DNA from: an uncultured Spartobacteria bacterium
Lineage (GTDB): Bacteria > Verrucomicrobiota > Verrucomicrobiia > Chthoniobacterales > Chthoniobacteraceae
Length of the DNA stretch: 64,000 nucleotides
Assembly (NCBI GenBank): GCA_903919125.1
Contig: CAIXGS010000004.1
Location: forward strand, 1 to 64,000
Direction of reading: 5' to 3'
In this document: positions 24,943 to 35,400 of the stretch, piece by piece
Numbering within the stretch: position 1 is the first letter of the stretch
Layout: each line of letters begins with the position of its first letter
The notes under the pieces: model-generated
What the model saw: the letters and a program-made list of their open reading frames with translations, nothing else
Told to the model about the DNA's origin: nothing
Database searches by the model: none
Translations under genes and position numbers: made by a program

Positions 24943-26166
24943 CTACACTTTGACGGCCGGTTGCTCTAGCTCCCCTGCTCCAGCGGGACCACCGCGGTAC
25001 GCCGCTTTGAAGTACACGGCCACCCCGACCAGCGCACAGCCCAGCGTCCCCCAATAAAGCGGCCATTGCGTCTGAGTGCCCGACGTACACCACGCCTTTA
25101 AGGCGCCGCAACCGAGGTACCCAAACAAATTGCCAAACCCACTTACCAACAAGGTCATCAGCGCCTGCGCCCTAAAACGCAACTCCTTCGGTATGCGGTG
25201 TTCGATGTAAATCTGGGCCGGAATAAAAAATAACGTGAAACAAACGCCGTGAAGGATCACCCCAGCAAGGACAGGCCACTTCGCGTCCATTGCAAAAAGT
25301 CCGTATCGGGCAATCCCCAAACCGATCGCACAAATGAAAAGTGTCCGTAGTCTGCACCGGACCAACAGCGGAGCCAGCGCGTACATCGCAAGCACCTCGG
25401 TAATCTGTCCAAGCGACATAAAAGCGCTGACATCTTCCAGTCCAAGGTCCTGCAAATGAAGAGGTGTGTACGGATAAAAAGCGGCTAGCGGAATGCTGAA
25501 CAATCCAGCCGTTAGAAAAAGCGCGCGGTGTTGGGGATCCTTCAGAAGTGAAAAAGTTTCCAAACCCAGCAAATTCTTAAATTGAACCGGAATGCGAGCG
25601 GCTTCTGGAGGGCGTTTGGGCAAAAAGAAGGTAAACACCGCCACGCCCAACCACGCCACCACCGAGATAAAACCCGTGGTGGTCGAACCATCAGCGTGAA
25701 GGACCCAACTGATCACAGGGCCGGCAAGCATCCAACCGTAAGTGCCCCAAACGCGCAAACCGCCGAACTGACGACTGGGATTGGGCAGTTGCGCCATCAC
25801 CAACATCGAAGTGACACCCCAAGTCGGCGCCGAAACAAACTGAAGCAACTGGATCAACGCCAGAATGATGCCCGGATGCCAACCCGCCTGGATCCCCCAG
25901 AACGTGAAGCTCAACATCGTCGCCATCCCCAGCGCGAGGTAACGCAACAAGAGCGTCGCGGAGAGATGCCTGTCCGCGAGAGAACCAGTGACCATCGGTG
26001 AAATAAAGGCCGCAACGCCGCTGGCCGCAAACGCCCACGGAGTGAGAAACCCAAGTCCGTGAGATTTAAGCACGCCGCTAAACGGCACAAACCACAGGGC
26101 GATCGCCTGGGCCTGCAGGAAAAAAACACCCGCGAGAAGGGCCTTCTGCTGGAACTCTGTTCTCAA
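24943..26166 (-). CDS. MFS transporter, nucleoside:H+ symporter-like
   Basis: 407 residues with about 12 hydrophobic segments. The N-terminus FFLQAQAIALWFVPFSGVLKSHGL and the cytoplasmic loop TGSLADRHLSATLLLRYLALG match the Nuc_H_symport branch of the major facilitator superfamily. Later parts RQFGGLRVWGTYGWMLAGPVISW, AFYPYTPLHLQDLGL and GVCFTLFFIPAQIYIEHRIPKE are also typical. It probably brings in nucleosides or related compounds with protons across the inner membrane. It is the last gene of a minus-strand run (SNF2, pyrF, HesB, this), 53 bases after HesB. A link with pyrimidine supply is suggested by the nearby pyrF but not shown. Confidence 0.83.
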   Translation of the reverse strand: MRTEFQQKALLAGVFFLQAQAIALWFVPFSGVLKSHGLGFLTPWAFAASGVAAFISPMVTGSLADRHLSATLLLRYLALGMATMLSFTFWGIQAGWHPGIILALIQLLQFVSAPTWGVTSMLVMAQLPNPSRQFGGLRVWGTYGWMLAGPVISWVLHADGSTTTGFISVVAWLGVAVFTFFLPKRPPEAARIPVQFKNLLGLETFSLLKDPQHRALFLTAGLFSIPLAAFYPYTPLHLQDLGLEDVSAFMSLGQITEVLAMYALAPLLVRCRLRTLFICAIGLGIARYGLFAMDAKWPVLAGVILHGVCFTLFFIPAQIYIEHRIPKELRFRAQALMTLLVSGFGNLFGYLGCGALKAWCTSGTQTQWPLYWGTLGCALVGVAVYFKAAYRGGPAGAGELEQPAVKV

Positions 26167-26219
26167 TTAGCGAGCAGTGGAGCGCTAAACTTATAATCCA
26201 ATCATTACTCGCAACTCAT

Positions 26220-26588
26220 CTATGCCGAGAAGCTTTCGCCGCAAGAACAGTGCGCAACTGCATTCGGGTTTGTGACCTTAAAACCTCCCTTTTGCAGATC
26301 ATCAGAAAAATCCAAGACCGACCCGCTCACAAACAAAGCGCTTTTTGGATCCACCACCACGCGCACTCCGTTGCTCTCCACCAAAATGTCGCGGGTTACC
26401 GGACCGTCAACCAGATCCATCCTGTACTGCAACCCCGAGCATCCTCCGCCAATCACGGCCACGCGCAGTGCGCCCGTCGGACGCCCTTGTCGCTCGAGCA
26501 AACCGCGCACCTTTGCGGAGGCGGCGTCTGCCACCTTCACAAGCTTTTCATTGCCGATACGATACGGGAGAGGAGCTGTCATATTCAA
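26220..26588 (-). CDS. HesB/IscA/ErpA-type iron-sulfur carrier
   Basis: 122 residues. The A-type carrier signature is complete: RVAVIGGGCSGLQYRMDLVD with the first cluster-binding Cys, VVVDPKSALFVSGSVLDFSDDLQKGGFKVTNPNA, and the C-terminal CSCGESF with the other two cysteines. These proteins bind and hand on Fe-S clusters to target enzymes in the cytoplasm. The gene begins three bases after the stop of pyrF and is clearly co-transcribed with it. No suf or isc genes lie in the window. An Fe-S protein near by that may use it is the Rsm22-like enzyme, but this is speculation. Confidence 0.92.
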   Translation of the reverse strand: MNMTAPLPYRIGNEKLVKVADAASAKVRGLLERQGRPTGALRVAVIGGGCSGLQYRMDLVDGPVTRDILVESNGVRVVVDPKSALFVSGSVLDFSDDLQKGGFKVTNPNAVAHCSCGESFSA

Positions 26589-26591
26589 AGT

Positions 26592-27338
26592 CTATACCCT
26601 CTGCGTGCCTAGTGCAAAGAGTGCGGCGATTTCCTCCTGCATCTCCAAAGCTTTTGCACGGGGATCCGACGCCTGCCGGATGGGACGCCCCACCACTACA
26701 TGATCGGCACCCGCGCGGAAGGCCTCTTCAAGGGTCATCGTGCGCTTTTGATCGTCGACGGGTTTGTTTTCTACAGGACGAATTCCGGGGGTGACGATCA
26801 GGAGCTTTTCGCCCAAGCCTTCACGCAAACGGGCCGCCTCCATGCCACTCGAAATCACGCCATCGCAACCGAGCGCCAACGCGCGTTTGGCTCGAGAGTA
26901 GACAAGCTCCTCCACGTTACATTGAAAACCAAGATCGTCTAAATCGCCTCTATCCAGTGAAGTAAGTACCGTCACAGCAAGCACCTTCATCGAGCCCTTC
27001 GCAGAAACTGCTCCTTCCAAAATGGCCTGGCTCCCGTGCACCGTGCAACATTCGACCCCGCGCTTGGAGAGGTTGGCCACGGCGTTCTTGACCGTCTCCG
27101 GCACATCGAAAAACTTCAGATCGACGAACACTTTTTTCCCACGGGCTTTCAACGCTTCCACGAGTTCCCAATAGCCTTCGGCCATAAATAGTTGGAACCC
27201 GACTTTGTGAAAAGTCACCGCGTCTCCGAGCTTGTCCACCCATTCGAGAGCTTCTTTGCTGGTGGGTAAATCGAGAGCGAAAATGAGCCGGTCTTTAGGT
27301 GCAATCGGCTTGCTGGAAAGTAAACTAGTGGCTGACAT
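26592..27338 (-). CDS. pyrF: Orotidine 5'-phosphate decarboxylase
   Basis: Makes UMP from OMP, the last step of de novo pyrimidine synthesis. About 248 residues from the start giving MSATSLLSSKPIAPKDRLIFALDLPT; an earlier in-frame start at 27374 would add 12 unlikely residues. TIM-barrel motifs: FALDLPTSKEAL, HKVGFQLFMAEG, KVFVDLKFFDVPETV (the catalytic Asp-Lys-Asp tetrad segment), VHGSQAILEGA, LIVTPGIRPV and the phosphate-binding GADHVVVGRPIRQ. The length suits the shorter, bacterial group. It lies 48 bases downstream of the SNF2 gene and abuts the HesB gene. Confidence 0.95.
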   Translation of the reverse strand: MSATSLLSSKPIAPKDRLIFALDLPTSKEALEWVDKLGDAVTFHKVGFQLFMAEGYWELVEALKARGKKVFVDLKFFDVPETVKNAVANLSKRGVECCTVHGSQAILEGAVSAKGSMKVLAVTVLTSLDRGDLDDLGFQCNVEELVYSRAKRALALGCDGVISSGMEAARLREGLGEKLLIVTPGIRPVENKPVDDQKRTMTLEEAFRAGADHVVVGRPIRQASDPRAKALEMQEEIAALFALGTQRV

Positions 27339-27386
27339 TCCCGTTAGTTTCCCGCGCAGAGCGCTCCCTGCCAAGCGAGAACCGAC

Positions 27387-30300
27387 TCAGCCTTCGAGCA
27401 AACCAGCGAGGTCGTCCATCGAGAGGCCGTCCATCAGGGGTTGTTCGCTTTCCACCAAGGCGTCGAGAAGACCGCGTTTGCGTGTTTGAAGCTGCAAGAT
27501 TTTCTCCTCCACCGTACCGCGAGTAATGAGTTTGTAAGAAGTCACAACCGACTTTTGTCCAATACGATGAGCTCGATCCGTAGCCTGTGCTTCGACAGCG
27601 GGATTCCACCAAGGATCAAAGTGCACCACGGTGTCTGCGGCGGTCAAAGTCAGGCCGACACCCCCAGCTTTTAAGCTAATCAAAAACACGGGAACGCTCG
27701 CAGTTTGAAAGCGGTCGACCTGCGCAAAACGATCGCGCGTCGAACCGTCCAGACGACAGAAATCGATCTGGCGGGCTTCCATCCACTTTTGCAACAAGTC
27801 GAGCATCGAGGTAAACTGACTGAATAGAAGGACGCGGTGGCCGCCGTCTATAGCCTCGGTGAGCAGTTCTTCAAGCGCATCAAATTTACCGGAGGAGGAG
27901 TCATCGAGCTCGTGGAAGTCCTCGCCAAGAAGCCGCAAGTCATTGCAGGCCTGACGCAAGCGGAGTAGCGCCGTTAGCATTACCATCCTAGCCTGACCCT
28001 TGTTCTTAAGCCCTTCCGCCTTCCCGACCTCACGTCGCGACATCTCAACCAGTTTTGCATAGGCCTCACGCTGAGCCGCCGTAAGTTCGCACCAGACGAC
28101 CTGCTCTATTTTTTCTGGAAGCTCGGGAGCCACCGCCTTCTTGGTGCGACGCAATACAAACGGTGCAAGGCGTTGCACCATCCGCCGATGCGCGGCACAA
28201 CCCGGCTCCTGAGTTACGGGCAATTCGTAGCGCTCCCGGAAGTCAGAGCGGGTTCCCAAATAGCCGGGCATCAAAAAGTGAAACAACGACCAAACGTCGC
28301 GCACCGAATTCTCCACGGGCGTACCGGTGAGCACAAAGCGGCGTTCGGCACGGAGGCGGAAAGTAGCTTGGGCCGCCTGACTTTCGGGATTTTTAATATG
28401 CTGAGCCTCATCTAAAATCACCACAGCAAACTTCTCCTGACAAAGACGTTCCACATCGATTCTCAGAACGGCGTAACTGGTTATCACGACCTCCGCCTCC
28501 GTAAACTCAGTTCCGTAACGCTGCGATCCCGCAAGAACCACGACACGACGCCCAGGAAGAAAACGTTCTACCTCACGCTTCCAATTGATCAGCAATGAAG
28601 AGGGGGCGACCACCAGCGCACGACCTTTCAGGGTTCCCAAAAAAGCGAGTGCCTGAACGGTTTTCCCAAGACCCATTTCATCTGCAAGGATTCCAGCAAA
28701 GCCGTTTTGCGCAAGAAAATGCATCCAATACACGCCCTGCTTTTGATAGTGCCGCAAGACGTCGTCCAATTCCCCCAAAGCGATAGCCTGCAAAGTGGCA
28801 GCTTGCCGGGCCGAAGCCGCCCACTGTTTCCATTGGGGCGGAGCGGTAAGAGCGGTGCCATTTTGCTCTGCAAATCCCTCCACAAAACCAGCTTGCCGAT
28901 TTGAAATGCGGTAACGTCCGGGTTGACGCTGTTCAGGAGAACAATCGCGCAGGATCTCGTCAAATTCATCGAGAAGCACGGGGTCGAACACGGCGATGGA
29001 ACCATCCTTGCGCTTAATTTGAGAGCGGCCCGACTGGATCAGGCGACGGATCTCCAGACCTGAATAACGTTCGCCACCAGCGGTTTCCATCGAGACATCC
29101 ATTTCAAACCAACTTTCACCCGATCCGACGACCTTTAGCTTTGGCTCGACGCGCTCAATTGCCCGAGTCACGTACTGAAAACGTTCCCCCAACTCCACGG
29201 TCCAAATCCTCTGCAAACGAGGTAAATGCCTTGCGAAAAACTCGAGAATCGCCACCTCACCGCGCATCGCCATTTGCCCCTCGACGTCGGGACGAGAAAA
29301 TCCACAATTAGCAACCTCTTCCAGCGCTTCATTTTCGGCGCGCCGATCCCGCTGTTTAGAACTTGGAGCCAGACTACTCAGTGTCGTCCGGACGTCGCCA
29401 TAAACCGCCGTAAGGGTGGCTCCCAGAAAATTAAGAGACCCTTCAATCCGCAAAGCGAAGGTGGGCTTTACTACCACAGATTCTACAGCTCCCACAAAGG
29501 TAAACTGTTGGTCTGGAGTGTGTTTCAACTCTGGAGTTAGCAGAGGTAAATTTTCGCAGGAGAACCTGAGAGCCAACGCGCCCCATTCCCTCTCAAAAAA
29601 GCTGGAAACAGCAGCACTAGGAATCACGACTTCTCCCAGAAGAAGGGGCAAGTACGAGGCAGGCAACCCGCGACAAACGGGCTGTAGAACAGTATCGAGC
29701 AACAGCCATGCGGCCTTCTTTCCACACCACAAAACACCGCCAGCAGGCAGTTCGCAGCGCAACGCAAGGTCACCATTGGGCATGGTTGTTGAAAATAATT
29801 TTGGAGCAAAACTCTCCTTTTGAACCTGAAGCACGATTCGCCGAGCGAGGCTCACACGCGGATGCCCCGCCAACTCCTCCAACAACGACAACAACGACTC
29901 CGTGTTCAACGTCAACATACCCGGCAACGTCCCATCCGTCCCCAACCCAATTAACGCCTCCAGTAACCGCCCGTCCGCCTCGCTCACGCGGTACGCACTT
30001 CGCCGATCCAACGCACTGAGCAGCAGGCGTTTTCCGTGAAGCACCGCCTCCACACCCACCGTCGCCGCTCCCCGCGCTGCCGCCTGAGCCACGTTCGGAG
30101 GAAACACTACCTCCAACTCCACTGGCATCCCCTCTTCCAACGAGAAGCCCGTGGGCAAGCCTTTTGCAGGCGAAACCGGACTGGGAGGGGGAACCTCCGG
30201 CTTGGCAACTATCGTAGGTTTAAGAACTTCAAGGCCCACCGCCAGAGAATGTGCACAAACCAATCCGCGCACTTTTGAATCCCGGCAAGTGCACAGATTT

Positions 30301-30488
30301 TCGATGTTTGTCCTAGAAATGAACCGCAACCCAGACTTGTAACGGGTTTCACCCTCTTTCACGAAACCGGAAAGAACCTCCTCATTCCAAGAAGGTTCCG
30401 TCACCCGCCCTGCGGCGTGCAGAGAGCGGGCGTGTTTCATCACCTGCCAACCACCTGCGTCATTGAGTAGACGTTCGCTCAGTTGCAT
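27387..30488 (-). CDS. SNF2-family helicase with N-terminal SWIM zinc finger
   Basis: 1033 residues. The N-terminus has a SWIM motif (CTCRDSKVRGLVCAH, CxC...CxH) near residue 65. A long bacterial SNF2-associated middle follows. The ATPase has Walker A in FAGILADEMGLGKTVQALAF near residue 600, motif Ia VVAPSSLLINWKREVERF, DEAQHIKNPESQAAQATF (DEAQ box), LTGTPVENSVRDVWSLFHFL, and the helicase C-lobe with LLFSQFTSMLDLLQKW, LKAGGVGLTLTAADTVVHFDPWWNP and ATDRAHRIGQ. SNF2 proteins move along DNA using ATP and remodel bound proteins. Bacterial HepA/RapA-like ones recycle RNA polymerase. Exact role unknown. It heads a minus-strand run with pyrF and HesB. Confidence 0.93.
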   Translation of the reverse strand: MQLSERLLNDAGGWQVMKHARSLHAAGRVTEPSWNEEVLSGFVKEGETRYKSGLRFISRTNIENLCTCRDSKVRGLVCAHSLAVGLEVLKPTIVAKPEVPPPSPVSPAKGLPTGFSLEEGMPVELEVVFPPNVAQAAARGAATVGVEAVLHGKRLLLSALDRRSAYRVSEADGRLLEALIGLGTDGTLPGMLTLNTESLLSLLEELAGHPRVSLARRIVLQVQKESFAPKLFSTTMPNGDLALRCELPAGGVLWCGKKAAWLLLDTVLQPVCRGLPASYLPLLLGEVVIPSAAVSSFFEREWGALALRFSCENLPLLTPELKHTPDQQFTFVGAVESVVVKPTFALRIEGSLNFLGATLTAVYGDVRTTLSSLAPSSKQRDRRAENEALEEVANCGFSRPDVEGQMAMRGEVAILEFFARHLPRLQRIWTVELGERFQYVTRAIERVEPKLKVVGSGESWFEMDVSMETAGGERYSGLEIRRLIQSGRSQIKRKDGSIAVFDPVLLDEFDEILRDCSPEQRQPGRYRISNRQAGFVEGFAEQNGTALTAPPQWKQWAASARQAATLQAIALGELDDVLRHYQKQGVYWMHFLAQNGFAGILADEMGLGKTVQALAFLGTLKGRALVVAPSSLLINWKREVERFLPGRRVVVLAGSQRYGTEFTEAEVVITSYAVLRIDVERLCQEKFAVVILDEAQHIKNPESQAAQATFRLRAERRFVLTGTPVENSVRDVWSLFHFLMPGYLGTRSDFRERYELPVTQEPGCAAHRRMVQRLAPFVLRRTKKAVAPELPEKIEQVVWCELTAAQREAYAKLVEMSRREVGKAEGLKNKGQARMVMLTALLRLRQACNDLRLLGEDFHELDDSSSGKFDALEELLTEAIDGGHRVLLFSQFTSMLDLLQKWMEARQIDFCRLDGSTRDRFAQVDRFQTASVPVFLISLKAGGVGLTLTAADTVVHFDPWWNPAVEAQATDRAHRIGQKSVVTSYKLITRGTVEEKILQLQTRKRGLLDALVESEQPLMDGLSMDDLAGLLEG

Positions 30489-30545
30489 GCAAAAATGAAC
30501 TGACTAAAGTCGCTCGACACCAGCATTTTACGAGAGAATAGCAGA

Positions 30546-32117
30546 CTAATTACGACTGCGAGAGATTGGATATTCCAACCCTTCTACAAGAGCTAACCAA
30601 CTCGCTTCGATAATGTTATCAGACACCCCGACAGTACCCCAAGTGGCATGGCCATCGGTGGATGTCACCAACACACGAGTGCGCGCGGCTGTGCCCTCTT
30701 GGCCATTAATGATGCGCACTTTATAGTCAGCAAGCTGGATCCCATCGAGCTCTGGGTAAAACGGACGCAACGCTTTACGTAACGCCGCGTCGAGAGCGTT
30801 CACGGGGCCGTCCCCCTCCGCAACCATGTATTCGCTGGTGCCCTGAACCTCGATTCGAACCGTCGCCTCACATTTGTTCCAGTCGCGAATGTGGTTACGC
30901 AAGTAGCTGCAATGGTATTCTTGAAGGGAAAAGAAGGGCTGCCGTTTGCCGAGAAACTGGCGCACGAGCAATTCGAAGGAAGCCTCAGCCGCCTCAAATT
31001 CATAGCCGATAGACTCTAGTCGTTTTACCTCAGCAAGAATGAGTTGCACCTGCGGAGTGCCCTTTTGAAGCCCCAAACCCAGCGCCTCCGCACGAGCCAA
31101 CACATTGCTCTGACCAGACATATCGGAGATGGAGATAACGCGTTCGTTACCGACAAGCGAGGGATCCACATGCTCATAAGTCCTCGCAAGCTTTTGGACG
31201 GCATGCACATGTAAACCACCCTTGTGAGTGAACGCGGCCTGCCCGACATACGGCGCCCGAATGTTGTGAGGCACATTGGCGAGTTCATCCACGAAGCCGG
31301 ACAATTCGCGCAACCTCGTGAGGTCGAGTCCCAAATCCATCCCCATCTTCAGCTGCAGGTTCGGCATGACAGTCACCAGATCGCAGTTTCCGACACGCTC
31401 CCCGTAGCCGTTGATGGTGCCCTGCACTTGAGAAGCCCCGGCGCGCACGGCGGCGAGCGCGTTTGCAACACCGAGCCCAGAATCGTTGTGAGTATGAATA
31501 CCCACTGGGCGCCCCAATGTATCAATCGCAACGCGAGTGACTTCAGCGATGAACTCGGGAAGGCTTCCGCCGTTTGTATCGCAAAGCACGATCAGATCTG
31601 CGCCAGCATCTTGGGCGGCACGGATGGTCGCCAGCGAGTACGCCGGATCCTCTCTGTAGCTGTCGAAAAAATGTTCCGCATCGTACAATACCTCGCGGCC
31701 CTTCGCCTTAAGGTGCGCAACGGTATCGCTGATCATCGCTAGGTTTTCCTCTAGAGTGACTTGGAATACCTCGATGACATGGAGCGGCCAAGTTTTGCCC
31801 ACAATTGTGACCGTGGGCGTATTGGCATCCAAAAGCATCTGCACCTGTGGATCTTCCTCCACTTTCATTTTTCCGCGGCGGGTCATCCCAAACGCGGTGA
31901 TCTTGGCGTTCTTCCAAGTCCGTTGGGCGGCTTCTGTAAAAAATGCCGCGTCCTTGGGATTAGATCCCGGCCAACCGCCCTCGATGTAATGCACTCCGAA
32001 GGAATCTAACTTTTCCGCTACCCGAATTTTGTCAAGGATACTAAAAGAAATTCCTGTGCCCTGCGTCCCGTCGCGGAGAGTGGTGTCATACAGAGTAAAG
32101 GCAGGCGTGGGATTCAT
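30546..32117 (-). CDS. cimA: (R)-citramalate synthase
   Basis: About 523 residues from the ATG giving MNPTPAFTLYDTTLRDGTQG; the longer frame from 32168 adds 17 unlikely residues. The catalytic barrel shows LYDTTLRDGTQGTGISFS (substrate and metal site), IEGGWPGSNPKDAAFF (typical of CimA rather than LeuA), LCDTNGGSLPEF, GIHTHNDSGLGVANALAAVRAGASQVQGTINGYGERVGNCDL (metal-binding His-x-His region) and KGGLHVHAVQK. The C-terminus (~390-520) is the LeuA-type regulatory dimer domain. The enzyme joins pyruvate and acetyl-CoA to citramalate, a threonine-independent route to isoleucine. Homocitrate or isopropylmalate activity is less likely. Isoleucine probably feeds back on it. Confidence 0.9.
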   Translation of the reverse strand: MNPTPAFTLYDTTLRDGTQGTGISFSILDKIRVAEKLDSFGVHYIEGGWPGSNPKDAAFFTEAAQRTWKNAKITAFGMTRRGKMKVEEDPQVQMLLDANTPTVTIVGKTWPLHVIEVFQVTLEENLAMISDTVAHLKAKGREVLYDAEHFFDSYREDPAYSLATIRAAQDAGADLIVLCDTNGGSLPEFIAEVTRVAIDTLGRPVGIHTHNDSGLGVANALAAVRAGASQVQGTINGYGERVGNCDLVTVMPNLQLKMGMDLGLDLTRLRELSGFVDELANVPHNIRAPYVGQAAFTHKGGLHVHAVQKLARTYEHVDPSLVGNERVISISDMSGQSNVLARAEALGLGLQKGTPQVQLILAEVKRLESIGYEFEAAEASFELLVRQFLGKRQPFFSLQEYHCSYLRNHIRDWNKCEATVRIEVQGTSEYMVAEGDGPVNALDAALRKALRPFYPELDGIQLADYKVRIINGQEGTAARTRVLVTSTDGHATWGTVGVSDNIIEASWLALVEGLEYPISRSRN

Positions 32118-32413
32118 AGAAAGGTCGAATGTAGCGCGACCGAGGGCGACTGCCAAGCGGACAACCACACTCGAAACCGGACACTGGAGCGGCTGAAGTT
32201 TGCGGGAAAACGGATATCACAAACCTTGAACAGTCCTGTTCCACCTCAGTCTGGTCCCGTCAACTTTAGGTGAGGAAAGCGCGCCGAACGATCGCCAATA
32301 CATCATGACTCAAAAAGACATGGAAGGCGCAACAGACCCGCAAGATCGCATCTGGCGAACCGCCACCAAAAAATGGATAGAGCGTAAAATCGCGCGCAGC
32401 AGGAGTCCCAAAT

Positions 32414-35400
32414 TTAACGCACGAACATCAATTCGTTCATCAATAAAACAACCTGCGCGTAACGCTCCCACGGACTAAGAGTTTGCGGTACGGCTGCGTT
32501 CGCCTTCCTCAGCCCGCCAGAACCCGCGTTAGTGGTTACCAACGCTTTGCTCTCCACCGCTGATTGAGTTTCCGCCGCAATGAAGCGACGAGCCAAGTCC
32601 AACTCCTCGGAGCTAGGAGACCGCTGGAAGGTCGTCGCGAAGATAAAACGGATGCGGTCTTCATCGGAACCATTGAGTGGAAAATCTTTGCGCTGGACCA
32701 AATTACGCACTTGAGTGGCCACAAACGGACTGTTCATCATAAACAGAGACTGCTGAGGTACCGTCGTCAGAACACGTTCGCCCGTGGTCATGTCGGGGTT
32801 TGCAAAGTCGAACGTGTTAAACATCTCCGGCAAACCAGCGCGGTCGATCATCGCATAGATACTGCGACGATTTTGACTTCCGGCAAGCGCGCTCACGTCG
32901 ACTCCCGTGTAGCGATTTTTCTTAGGAGCGGCCACGGAGGATTCGCCTGCGAGATAAAAGGGACGGCCCCCCAGAGTGTCAGTTTCCAATTGAGCGCCAA
33001 CAGTCAGCAACGTGTCGCGGACTTGCTCAAAATCGAGACGCTGGATATTGAAACGCCACAGCCACTGGTTGGTGGGATCACTCGCCATTCCCTGCTCCGT
33101 GGAGCGACTGTCCTGTTGATAAGCCGCAGACATCACCATCAACTTGCTGAGCTGTTTGAGCGACCAACCGTGATCCATGAGATAATTCGCCAGCCAGTCG
33201 ATCAATTCCGGATGCGTGGGCGGTTCGGAACGTGTGCCGAAATCGCTGACGGTGCGGACGATGGCTTGCCCGAAGTGCCATTGCCAAACACGATTCACAA
33301 TCACCCGTGCCGTTAGCGGATTCTCGCGACTTGCAATGGCACGCGCCAATTCCAAACGGCCGCTGCCGTCCGTGAAAGGCTTGCTCTCCGCGCCGCCTAG
33401 GAGCGTGAGGAAATGACGGGGCACCGTCGGACCTTTATTTTCGGCTTCACCGCGGATGAGGACATTGGAGTCTCTCGGTTTAGCCTTGTCGACAAGCGTC
33501 ATAGGACGAACCGGAGCGCCGGGATGAGACAAATCCAATGATCCCATTTTTCCTCGGATTCCTGCCTGCGTATTCACAAATGCCGCTCCAAAGGTCTTGG
33601 CCACGATGCGCTCCTCCGGGAACCAAACCGACTGGCTCCCGAACACATCGTTCCGAAGGGATTCAAGTGCTTCATCAGCCAAAGGCGTCTGAGTCTTCGC
33701 AAGAGGAAACCCGTCTCTTCTAGCGGCCTTGGTCGCTCCAAATTCGGGAAGGGCGAGTACCTTGTGCAGACGCCCCAGCACTTCGTTGTACACAGCAACC
33801 ACATCGTCCATGGACGCGGGCGCCTTCTCCACCAAGGCGTTAACCAAAGTCACATTGCCGCGGGCCTCAGCGCGCATCCCCTCCAAAATGGCCGACGCCT
33901 TTTCCGAAAATTGATCCGCCGGCAGTGCGCTGAGAGCAAACCAGGGACCGAAAATTGGATCCGCCGTCTTTTTGTTACGAACTTCGGCGATCGCCATCTG
34001 GTCCAGACAAGCGGCAGCGACCTCGGCCTTCAGCCCTTTGTTGCGCGCGGCGAGACGAAAGTTGCCGCCCTTCTTTGAACTGTCCGCCGTGGTCCCAGCC
34101 TCGCGCACTGCCGAAAAATAATCCCCTGCCCTTTCCAGAATTCCACTGACCAAACGAGTCGCTTCGGACCGAGTGTAGTTCTTGCCCTCCTGCTCGATTT
34201 TTGCCAACTCCACCAAGTAATCTTGGTACGCAGGACTTTCTGAAGGCTCGCGCAATACAGTCTCCTGCGCGGGCTCTTCGCTGCTGGAAAACACCCCATG
34301 CAGCGCGTAGTAATCTCTTGTCGGGATCGGGTCAAACTTGTGGTCGTGACAACGGGCACACGCGCCGGTCAAGCCCATGAATCCTTTAGTGACAACGTCG
34401 ATACGATCGTCCTGAAGATCGTTTTCATTCCCCATAAACCGCTTTCCGACAGTTAGAAAGCCCAACGCAGGAAGGATAGATTTGTCCTGCTTGGATTCCG
34501 GGAGGCGATCCGCTGCGATTTGCTCAAGGATGAAACGATCGTAAGGAAGGTCTTTGTTAAAGGCGTTGATCACATAGTCCCGGTACGTCCACGCGCCGGG
34601 GTATATGGTCATGCGAGCCCTTCCATTTTGGCGATCGCCGCTCGTGTCTGCGTAACGGGCAATGTCCAACCAATGCCGCCCCCAACGTTCGCCGTAACTC
34701 GGCGAGGCTAGGAGACGATCCACGACTTTTTCAAAAGCGTTTGGGGAAGAGTCCGCGACGAATTCCTCGACTTCTTTGGTTGTGGGAGGGAGGCCCGTGA
34801 GGTCGTACGTCACGCGGCGCAACAAAGTGCGCTTGTCGGCGGCGGGCGCTGGCGAGAGTTTGTTCTCTTTCAACCGTGCCAGAATGAAATTGTCGATCGG
34901 GTTGCGAACAAAATGGCCTAGATCTTTGACCTGCGGCACTGGCGGATGCGAGACGGCTTTAAAGGCCCAGTGCTCGGCGGCTTTGGCAGCGTTGACAGAT
35001 TGAGCAGTCGCCCCATCAGATTGGCGCGGATCTGGAGCGCCCATTTTCACCCAGGCCTCGAAGTCGGCGATTACGGCATCGGAAAGCTTGTCCTTTTTGG
35101 GAGGCATCGCCATGTCGGGATCCTTGGTCTCGTGCCGCATGACCTGCAGCAATAAACTCTTCGCTGCGTTACCCGGCAACACCGCCTGCCCGCTGTCTCC
35201 CCCCTTCAGCAATCCCTCCTTGGTATCCAGCAGAAGACCGCCCTTCAATTTCTCGGCCTTAGCGCTATGGCATTCATAGCAACTGGCGGCCAGCACAGGA
35301 CGGATTTTCTTCTCGAAGAAGTCCACTTGCACCAAGTCTGGAGACGAAACTGCGTGCAGTTGAAGCGACCCGACAACGCAGGAAACAGCAAGCAGAAGCC

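Noticed and set aside
32305-32478. Short plus-strand ORF beginning MTQKDMEGATDPQDRIW
   Set aside because: No family match, no clear ribosome binding site, and it overlaps the end of the DUF1553 gene on the other strand.
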